Source: Cylindrospermum sp. NIES-4074 (GTDB taxonomy: Bacteria > Cyanobacteriota > Cyanobacteriia > Cyanobacteriales > Nostocaceae). From it: a stretch of DNA of 64,000 bases. The stretch spans positions 3,395,677 to 3,459,676 of the forward strand of contig AP018269.1 of NCBI GenBank assembly GCA_003994795.1, given 5' to 3'. A program made the translations under genes and the position numbers. How positions within the stretch are numbered: position 1 is the first letter of the stretch; each line of letters begins with the position of its first letter. Of the stretch, positions 19,297 to 26,293 are shown piece after piece. The notes under the pieces are model-generated. The model saw only the letters and a program-made list of their open reading frames with translations. It ran no database searches and was not told where the DNA came from.

Positions 19297-21279
19297 TTAT
19301 CCTTCATACTTGACATTTTCTTCTGCTGCTAATAACTCTCGAATTAACCTAGCCATAGCCTTTTGAGCGAAGCGGCTAGCAATTTGTTGACCCAAACGTT
19401 GCACACCTGGGTTAACAAGTATTTGAGCTAATTGGGGAGCAAATTTGGCTGGGTCAAAGCCACGGGTTTGTTGGAGAATATTGAAAATGCGTTTGATATG
19501 CTCTAAGGTTTGTTGTTGCTCAACAGTTGCACCTGGAGTTTCATTAATTGCTGTTAAACCTACCCGTTCTCGCAGCAGGTATGTGAAGTTGTGCATGACA
19601 TTTTTGCCAACAGCATTCAGCCCATTCACAAATTCATCTACCAACTTATCACGAATAAATCCTCCACGTTCAGAAGCCAGAAAATCAACTCCTTGATTCA
19701 AGACTATATTTAAGTCATAATCTTGACTATTCCGGGCATTTTTTAACAAATTCTCCAAGCGATTCCAGCGGAATCTACCATCTTTAAACAGCAAATCTTG
19801 GAGTGATGCTCTTAATGCTGGTGCTGGGTCAGTTAACAGGCGTTTAGAAACATAGGGATAAGCTTCGCTGAGAACTTTGAAGTCGGGGTCTATAAAAATA
19901 GCAATCCCTTCCAATGTCACCAGAGAGCGAATAATTAAAGCGTAGTAGGGGGGTACGCGGAAAGGATATTCATACATCAAAGCCGATAATTCATCGGTGA
20001 TGCTTTTAATATTCAAGTCGGCGACACTGGCACCTTGAGCATCAGCAAACACTCTCGCAAACGCGGGAATAATTGGTGTTAAGTCGGTTTCTGGTGATAA
20101 AAAATCTAATTTAACGTAGTCTTTGGCTAAACCTTCAAAGTCGCGGTTGACTACATGGACGATCGCTTCAATTAAACCATAGCGTTGTGGTGGCTGAATT
20201 TCACTCATCATCCCAAAGTCAAGATAAGCCAATTTGCCATCGGGGGTGGCTAACAAATTGCCTGGGTGGGGGTCAGCGTGGAAAAATCCATGTTCTAGCA
20301 ACTGACGCAGGGAACACTGCACACCGACTTCAATTAAATAACGGGCGTTGATTCCTTGGGCGGTAATTTCTGCTGTTTGAGTTAATTTGGTGCCGTTAAT
20401 CCACTCCATCGTCAGCACGCGACGGTTTGTATATTCCCAATAAATTTTGGGTACATATACATCTTTCATATGACCATATAACTCAAAGAAGCGCTCGGCA
20501 TTTTCGCCTTCGTGGATGTAGTCCATTTCTTCAAAAATGCGATCGCCTAATTCATCGAGAATCCCGACTAAATCACTCCGCACTCGTTTGACTTTTTGCT
20601 GTACCCAGGCGGCGATGCGGCGTAAAATATACAAGTCAATGGTAATTGTTTCTCGCAGGTCAGGGCGCTGGACTTTAATCGCGACTTCTTCACCTGTTTT
20701 TAGCTGACCTTTGTAAACTTGTCCCAAGGAAGCAGCTGCAATTGGCTGGGGCGAAATTTTGGCGTAAACTTCTGCTGGAGGCGCTCCTAATTCTTCTTCT
20801 ATAAACTGGTAAGCTATTTCGTTGGGAAAAGGCGGTAATTGGTCTTGTAACCTAGTTAATTCTTCCAGGTATACTGGCGGTACTAAATCCGGTCTGGTGG
20901 ATAAAGCTTGACCAATCTTGATATAAGCTGGCCCCAGTCGGGTGAGCAATTCTCGTAGCTGGACGGCGCGGGGGCGGTCATTTTTGACCACAATTCCCCG
21001 TTTGTTGTCCCACCATAACCCAAAGACAAAGGCCAGAGTCGGTCGCAAAACTGCTAAGATCCGCCGCAAAACTTGCAAGAGTCTTTTGCTGTAATGAGCT
21101 TCTATTTCTACAGGATCGTAACCTAGTGCCTCTGGTTCGCCTGCTAATGCAAGTCTTGGCGATCGCACAACCGAGTCTGATGTCACTTTTTCTGACACTA
21201 CATCAATCACAGATAGTTCGCCTCCGCGACTATCCTCCGGGTTGGGTCGGGAACTTGGGGGAAGTGTCTTAACAATCAT
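19297..21279 (-). CDS. ABC1/UbiB family atypical kinase
   Basis: About 660 residues. ABC1 family hallmarks are the Ala-rich loop (AAASLGQVYKGQL) and the KxGQ motif (YIKIGQALSTRPDLVP), followed by EVAIKVQRPDLRETI, the FHADPHPGNL catalytic segment and YLDFGMMSE with the metal-binding Asp. These proteins bind ATP and in bacteria and plastids support quinone or prenyl-lipid metabolism. I choose ATG at 21279 (MIVKTLPPSS); an upstream start at 21324 is possible. Cyanobacteria carry several paralogues and I cannot tell which this is. C-terminal hydrophobic helices may attach it to membrane. Confidence 0.92.
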   Translation of the reverse strand: MIVKTLPPSSRPNPEDSRGGELSVIDVVSEKVTSDSVVRSPRLALAGEPEALGYDPVEIEAHYSKRLLQVLRRILAVLRPTLAFVFGLWWDNKRGIVVKNDRPRAVQLRELLTRLGPAYIKIGQALSTRPDLVPPVYLEELTRLQDQLPPFPNEIAYQFIEEELGAPPAEVYAKISPQPIAAASLGQVYKGQLKTGEEVAIKVQRPDLRETITIDLYILRRIAAWVQQKVKRVRSDLVGILDELGDRIFEEMDYIHEGENAERFFELYGHMKDVYVPKIYWEYTNRRVLTMEWINGTKLTQTAEITAQGINARYLIEVGVQCSLRQLLEHGFFHADPHPGNLLATPDGKLAYLDFGMMSEIQPPQRYGLIEAIVHVVNRDFEGLAKDYVKLDFLSPETDLTPIIPAFARVFADAQGASVADLNIKSITDELSALMYEYPFRVPPYYALIIRSLVTLEGIAIFIDPDFKVLSEAYPYVSKRLLTDPAPALRASLQDLLFKDGRFRWNRLENLLKNARNSQDYDLNIVLNQGVDFLASERGGFIRDKLVDEFVNGLNAVGKNVMHNFTYLLRERVGLTAINETPGATVEQQQTLEHIKRIFNILQQTRGFDPAKFAPQLAQILVNPGVQRLGQQIASRFAQKAMARLIRELLAAEENVKYEG

Positions 21280-21523
21280 TGAAAAAGCCACCGGTGGGAT
21301 TGAACATGTTAAGCATTGTAACAATATGTTGCGCTTCCAGCATCCCCCTGAGCAGATATTGAGTTTTTAGTCAAAAAAAATGATTGGTATCAGGCAGAGG
21401 GAATCAAGGGGTTTGCTACACTTAAATGGGCGTATTAGTTCAATGGTAGTAGATATTGCTGATTGCTGAAAGTTTTGCAAATTTTAAATTTCTGGCATCT
21501 GCCCTAATGGAGAATTTGGTCTG

Positions 21524-23260
21524 ATGTTATTGTGCTTACGAATTGAAAACTTTGCTCTCATCGACCAACTAGAACTAGAATTTGGTGTCGGATTAAATGT
21601 ATTGACAGGGGAAACCGGCGCGGGAAAATCGATTATCTTGGATGCTATTGATGCAGTTTTGGGCGGTAAAGTCTCTAGCCGCGTGATTCGCACGGGGACA
21701 AATCGGGCGCTGGTAGAAGCGACTTTTAGCTTTACCCCTCCCCTAGCTGCTTGGTTGAGTGAACAGGAAATCGATTTGATTGACGATAACTCTGTGGTCA
21801 TCAGCCGAGAAATCACCATCACTACTAGTAATATCCGCAGTCGATCGCGAGTGAATGGGGTGTTGGTAAATCGGCAAATGATGGGAGGATTGCGCGATCG
21901 CTTGGTGGAAATCACCGCCCAAGGTCAAACTGTCCAGGTGGGACAATCAGCCCAAGTCCGGGACTGGTTGGATTTGTATGGTGGTGACTCGCTGATGCAG
22001 CAACGACAAAAAGTGGCGATCGCTTTTTCCGCATACCAACAAGCTCATTTAGCATTAGAAAAACGCCGCACATCGGAACGGGAACGCCTACAACAACTAG
22101 ACTTGCTCACCTATCAAGTGCAAGAGTTGGGCACAGCCAACCTCAGCGAACCCCAGGAATTAGAACAACTGCTGCAAGAACGAGAACGCCTAAATCATGT
22201 CGTTGATTTACAGCAAATGAGTTACAAAGTTTACCAAGCTTTGTATCAAAATGACAATGAAACCCCAGCCGCTGCCGATTTATTGGGAGACAGCGAAACT
22301 ACATTAAATGACATGGTGGAATATGATGCCCAACTGCAACCCTTGTTGGACTTGGTGCGGGATGCACAAACAACATTGATGGAAGTGGGTAGACAGATAA
22401 ATGCTTATGGGGAAGAATTAGAAGCCGATCCTCAGCGGTTGGAGGAAGTCGAAGAACGGATTCGGGAATTAAAGCAGATTTGTCGCAAGTATGGCCCCAC
22501 ACTCACGGAAGCGATCGCCTATTATCAGCGTATCCAAGGGGAATTGGCGGAACTTAACGACGGTGAACAATCAATTGAAAGTTTGGAACACCAAGAACAA
22601 ACTTGTTTACAGCAACTTACTCAACTAAGTTATCAATTAACGCAACTGCGCCGTAAATCTGCGAGTCATTTAGAATCCCGCTTGGTGGCTGAACTTAAGC
22701 CTCTAGCGATGGATAAGGTCAAGTTTCAAGTGGAGATTGTGCCTAGTTCCCCCACCGTTGCGGGTGCAGATAAGATTACCTTTATGTTTAGCCCCAATCC
22801 AGGGGAACCGCTGCAACCTTTAATTGCGATCGCCTCCGGTGGGGAAATGAGCCGCTTTTTATTGGCTCTCAAAGCTTGTTTTTCGCAAACAGAAGCCGCT
22901 GAAACAATGGTTTTTGACGAAATTGATGTCGGGGTTTCGGGAAGAGTCGCCCAAGCGATCGCGGAAAAGTTACATCAGCTAGGGCAATTACATCAAGTAT
23001 TATGTGTCACCCATCAGCCTTTGGTGGCTGCAATGGCAGATCGTCATTTTCGGGTGGATAAGCAAACTATCAATAAGGGAAGTAATGGCAATACTGAACA
23101 GCGCACGGTGGTGCGAGTTACTGCTTTGGATAATTTAACCACGCGCCGGGAAGAATTAGCGCAGTTAGCTGGGGGTAAATCTGCAAATGAGGCGATCGCT
23201 TTTGCTGAATCTCTATTATTGCAAGCTGCGAATCACCGTCAGATGAAGGGTGAAGTATGA
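21524..23260 (+). CDS. recN: DNA repair protein RecN
   Basis: A 578-residue SMC-like ATPase acting in double-strand break repair. Walker A is GETGAGKSIILDAIDAVLGG near residue 32. A central coiled coil (residues 150-370) is followed by the ABC signature IASGGEMSRFLLALK and Walker B TMVFDEIDVGVSGRVAQAI, with the switch His in LCVTHQPLVAAMA. The length is normal for RecN. A TTG at about 21524 is read as start after a weak AT-rich leader; the N-terminus MLLCLRIENFALIDQLELEF is the family consensus. Confidence 0.95.
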   Translation: MLLCLRIENFALIDQLELEFGVGLNVLTGETGAGKSIILDAIDAVLGGKVSSRVIRTGTNRALVEATFSFTPPLAAWLSEQEIDLIDDNSVVISREITITTSNIRSRSRVNGVLVNRQMMGGLRDRLVEITAQGQTVQVGQSAQVRDWLDLYGGDSLMQQRQKVAIAFSAYQQAHLALEKRRTSERERLQQLDLLTYQVQELGTANLSEPQELEQLLQERERLNHVVDLQQMSYKVYQALYQNDNETPAAADLLGDSETTLNDMVEYDAQLQPLLDLVRDAQTTLMEVGRQINAYGEELEADPQRLEEVEERIRELKQICRKYGPTLTEAIAYYQRIQGELAELNDGEQSIESLEHQEQTCLQQLTQLSYQLTQLRRKSASHLESRLVAELKPLAMDKVKFQVEIVPSSPTVAGADKITFMFSPNPGEPLQPLIAIASGGEMSRFLLALKACFSQTEAAETMVFDEIDVGVSGRVAQAIAEKLHQLGQLHQVLCVTHQPLVAAMADRHFRVDKQTINKGSNGNTEQRTVVRVTALDNLTTRREELAQLAGGKSANEAIAFAESLLLQAANHRQMKGEV

Positions 23261-23402
23261 AAAAATGCACATCAATGTCTTTTGGTTAGAAAAGTAAGAA
23301 ACGGAGTAATGAACCGCTCCAGGCGCAGAGGACGCAGAGAGAAGAAAAGAATGCTGAACTTTAGATATGAGATAAGCGTTGGCGATCGTCTCACGCTGTA
23401 AG

Positions 23403-23699
23403 CTAGAAAGTTGTAACGGGTACTGGGTAAGTATCAATAGTTTCATTCTTAGACCAAGCTAAAGTAGTTGCTTCCGCTACCACCACAGTATCTTCTGCTT
23501 GCAACAATGGTAATAAAATATTCTTAATGTCTTCAGCGTACTGACATTGATCACCATGCTGATAAATTTCGCTCTTGAAATGCCAAACTGTTTTAGATAT
23601 TGGTTCAGCACCAATTTTAAACAATAATTTGTCGAGTTGTAACTTATCGTAGTTCCGATTGTCGCCAACTAAATTATACGAAATCAAAAACTCTTTCAT
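23403..23699 (-). CDS. Conserved small protein, possibly Cas2/SinR-like fold
   Basis: 98 residues beginning MKEFLISYNLVGDNRNYDKL. The pattern 'short beta strand, then NY-x-x-L plus an amphipathic helix, then IGAEPISKTVWHFKSE' recalls stand-alone SinR/Cas2-like ferredoxin-fold proteins, which are small nucleases or toxins in other contexts. There are no cas genes nearby. The fold assignment is a guess from pattern; a hypothetical protein is the safe call. Confidence 0.55.
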   Translation of the reverse strand: MKEFLISYNLVGDNRNYDKLQLDKLLFKIGAEPISKTVWHFKSEIYQHGDQCQYAEDIKNILLPLLQAEDTVVVAEATTLAWSKNETIDTYPVPVTTF

Positions 23700-24007
23700 G
23701 GGTGTTTACCACGCATTTTAATCTACCAAAGCTTTATACTATTTTAAATAAGTTTTTTAAAGCACCTTGGGACATATATCTATAGAGATAACTATGGGAA
23801 TAGATAACAGATCATGCCCTCAGTGAGTCAAACGAGTCCAGACTATACCTGCGATCGCTTCTTACGCTGCAAACATAAGCAAGCTTTCTCCGAGGAATAA
23901 TGAGGGTTGTAGCGATTCAGATTTATAAGCAGGGATTAAAATGTTGGGATATATTGATTTGACGTTAAAACTAAGTGAATTTGTCAATATATCTAAAGAA
24001 ATAACTT

Positions 24008-24210
24008 ACTATAAATAAAGGAAATTTGTATTAATTAATAGCTGTGTAGGTTGGGGAGCCACTCACGTGCGGGGGTTCCCCCCGTTGAGTGAAGTGGCGT
24101 TTGAGGGACGAAACCCAACACCCCAAAACCTTGTATATGTTAGGTTTCACTTTGTTCAACCCAACCTACATCTGTAACTATAAATAAACGAAATTTGTAA
24201 TAATTAATAG
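24008..24210. repeat. Palindromic repeat flanked by 34-bp direct repeats
   Basis: Direct repeats at 24008-24041 and 24177-24210 start actataaataaa and differ at two positions. Between them is an element with terminal inverse parts gtaggttggg and cccaacctac, containing a nested palindrome (cgggggttccccccg). The flanks are too long for an ordinary target duplication. The stretch 23700-24398 has no gene I can support. Confidence 0.65.
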
Positions 24211-24398
24211 AAGCCTTAGCATAATTATCTAAAAATTTAAAACAATATCTCCCGTCTGGGCTTTCTTTGTTCGTGAATGACAGGGTAACTTAGTTCAACA
24301 TGGATGCTATTTAAACGGGATTTCAGGAAACAGCATGAAGTTTTGTGTAGTATACATCAAACATCGCTATATCTAAACCCAGCGATAAAAAGGAACTT

Positions 24399-24635
24399 AT
24401 GATTAGCCGAGCTATGGATCTGATTTTTATCGATTCTGTTGCTTTTGTAATCAATGTGACATTAGGGACAGTGCTGCGCCGCCAAATATGTAATTACTCG
24501 TGGGACGGAAATATTTCTGACAAGCGGTATAAAGAAAAAGTCGAACCTTATTCGTATACCAATAAGGTTCAAGCCAAGCTGAGAGCAGAAGAAACTTTGA
24601 GTAAAAATCCTTCATCTGAAGTTCTGGAGCGTTAA
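24399..24635 (+). CDS. Small hypothetical protein
   Basis: 78 residues (MISRAMDLIFIDSVAFVINV...). A good AAGGA lies 5-6 nt before the ATG, and the first 25 residues could form one hydrophobic segment followed by a charged tail. I recognise no family. It sits alone in a repeat-rich region; the frame may be fortuitous. Confidence 0.35.
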   Translation: MISRAMDLIFIDSVAFVINVTLGTVLRRQICNYSWDGNISDKRYKEKVEPYSYTNKVQAKLRAEETLSKNPSSEVLER

Positions 24636-24710
24636 GTAACAAATCAGAAACGCCTGTGCTACTAAAGTGAAAAATACAGCAGATTGCAAGTTGGTGAGGT
24701 AGAGATTATC

Positions 24711-24953
24711 GTAGGGGCACAACAATGTTCATTGGTGTCAACTTAAGGGAAAACTCATGTCCCGCAAGGAACTTAAGTTCCTTGCTCATAACAAAAGTCA
24801 TCTCAAGATGACTAAATATCCTGAAAAATCTTTAGTCTACTTCAGTAGACTTTAGATATTAGCCCGGAAATTCATTTCAGGGCGGGTGTGGAAGCCCACA
24901 AATAAGCCATCTGTAGCTTAAGTTGACACCAATGAGCAGTGCTGTGCCCCTAC
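24711..24953. mobile_element. 243-bp MITE with 37-bp terminal inverted repeats
   Basis: The left end gtaggggcacaacaatgttc and right end gagcagtgctgtgcccctac are inverted copies; over 37 bp they differ at three positions. The interior is a series of small hairpins (caaggaacttaagttccttg, agtcatctcaagatgact, aagtctacttcagtagactt and an imperfect gcccggaaattcatttcaggg). It has no coding capacity. The outer gtaggggcac part matches a palindrome frequent in Nostoc genomes, so this may be one element nested in another. Confidence 0.8.
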
Positions 24954-25189
24954 CCGCGTACTGTATTGTGGCACAGGTGAAAAAGCAGTTAGTTTTCCCA
25001 AATTCGCACGGTGGCAGTTTCCGTAACCTATTCCTATAAAAAGCGATCGCTTTTTTCATGGATTTGGTAAAACTGGCAGAAATCTTCATGCGTATAGTTT
25101 AACTAAATCGCAATAGTACCTTCAAGGGTACTATTAACTTTACTTTTTAACAGTTTAAATCAAGGTAAGCACTTAAGAAGTAAATAAAC

Positions 25190-25570
25190 ATGGCAACCTT
25201 ATCTAACCCTGCACTATCAATCAAGCTCATTGCCGGCTCATCTAACGCAAATGTTGTTGCAACGGTCAATGTTGCACTCTCTCCGTTAGAAATCTTTCTT
25301 CTTGGCAATGGACTTAGTTTACAACTCAAATCCAAACTAGTTGGAGATGATGACGGATTCACTGGTAAGGACGATGATTTGTTCTTCTTCCCAACTCAAA
25401 AAGTCACAAATGGGGGGACTTTCACATTTCAAGCAACAGTGAGCCGTGGAACGCTGGATGAAGATTATGGGAACGACGAGGTATTTGCCAATTTTACCCT
25501 CCAAAGCACAGAAGCAGTATTCCCGCTTGTAAAATCGATTAAGAGCAATGTTATTAGTGGCAATTTTTAG
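25190..25570 (+). CDS. Hypothetical protein, beta-rich
   Basis: 126 residues with alternating hydrophobic/polar text typical of beta strands (IKLIAGSSNANVVATVNVAL, TFTFQATVSRGTL). It has no signal peptide, no Cys, and an acidic DDDGFTGKDDD loop that could bind calcium. I recognise no family. Codon use looks like the neighbours. No strong ribosome site; the frame is long for this AT-rich region, which supports it being real. Confidence 0.5.
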   Translation: MATLSNPALSIKLIAGSSNANVVATVNVALSPLEIFLLGNGLSLQLKSKLVGDDDGFTGKDDDLFFFPTQKVTNGGTFTFQATVSRGTLDEDYGNDEVFANFTLQSTEAVFPLVKSIKSNVISGNF

Positions 25571-25627
25571 CCCAAACATGGAAGCATCGTAACTTGTCCT
25601 ACCCTAGTTTTAAGTAAAACAGGTGTG

Positions 25628-25672
25628 AAGCGATCGCCATTCCCCCAGGATAAGCGATCGCTTTTTTCATGC
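25628..25672 (+). repeat. HIP1-containing short repeat
   Basis: Contains aagcgatcgcttttttcatg preceded by a cgatcgcc-type arm and followed by ccttctcatc. A related sequence is at 34753-34835 and a shorter one near 25041. Confidence 0.45.
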
Positions 25673-25684
25673 CTTCTCATCTTC

Positions 25685-25767
25685 GGATGTTTTCTGTGAC
25701 TGTGCGCGGTTCGAGGAACTGTAGCAGGTAGTCAGGGACACCGACTTTGGAACCTACACTAGAAAGG
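25685..25767 (-). pseudogene. Duplicated fragment of the putA 3' end
   Basis: About 83 bp match the interior of the putA 3' region at 26332-26414 with only a few substitutions, in the same orientation and about 650 bp away. On the minus strand it would encode SKVGVPDYLLQFLEPRTVTE, which corresponds to SKAGGPDYLLQFLEPRTVTE in the intact gene. No start or stop is associated with it. It is a partial tandem duplication left after recombination or insertion of the intervening 100-residue gene. Confidence 0.85.
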
Positions 25768-25861
25768 ACGCGCTATAACGGATTTTGATTTGCTTTTTTG
25801 TATCTAGACACAAAAACGCAATCATGTTACGATTCGTGCTGGTGTAATCCCTGGTATATTT

Positions 25862-26164
25862 ATGAAAACAGCCCAGATATTGAAAACTGCTGTAATGCCC
25901 GTTTTGGCTATATTTACTAGTTTATGTGTATCAAATACAGCGCTAGCTGACTACCAAACGGGTGGGGGGTCAGGCGGTGATTACCGTTATGAATTATGGT
26001 CTAGTGATGATGGTAGTTATTACTACTTGAAAATTTGGTCTAATGAGGCAGATCCAAACGATGATTCTTACTCTACAACTGGAAGCTTTGAATCTAGTAG
26101 AGACGCTTTAATTTATTTTGATTGTAATTACGCTGGTAAAAGTTTACCAGAGTGTACACAATAA
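25862..26164 (+). CDS. Small secreted protein
   Basis: 100 residues with a clear signal peptide: Lys-containing start, hydrophobic core AVMPVLAIFTSLCVSN and cleavage after ALA in NTALADYQT. The mature part of about 71 residues is rich in Tyr, Ser, Gly and Asp and has two Cys (FDCNYAGKSLPECTQ) that may form a disulfide. I recognise no family. It lies between the stray putA fragment and intact putA. Confidence 0.6.
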   Translation: MKTAQILKTAVMPVLAIFTSLCVSNTALADYQTGGGSGGDYRYELWSSDDGSYYYLKIWSNEADPNDDSYSTTGSFESSRDALIYFDCNYAGKSLPECTQ

Positions 26165-26198
26165 CCCATGACTTACGGACGAGTTACGGAGTAACGTT

Positions 26199-26250
26199 CG
26201 CGTAGGTGCGGTCGGCATACCGCTCCAGACGCAGAGGGCACAGAGAAATG
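26199..26250 (-). repeat. Interspersed palindromic repeat, inverted copy
   Basis: The reverse complement contains gcggtatgccgaccgcacc and cgcgaacgtt, as at 15244-15278. It runs into cagacgcagagggcacagag, a relative of the stretch at 23318-23340 (ccaggcgcagaggacgcag). Confidence 0.6.
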
Positions 26251-26293
26251 AGATGGTGAGATGGTGGGGCGGGAAAACCCCACCCCAACAGGT

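Noticed and set aside
19138-19332. 64-codon frame
   Set aside because: It runs across the TATAGCAA repeat and into the ABC1 kinase gene on the other strand.
21428-21449. tRNA-like stretch (gggcgtattagttcaatggt)
   Set aside because: Looks like a 5' acceptor and D arm, but no anticodon arm, T arm or 3' acceptor follows, so it is not a tRNA gene; at most a remnant.
23403-23699. Cas2 identity and a nearby CRISPR array
   Set aside because: Only a loose pattern match; there are no cas genes and no array with regular spacers in the window.
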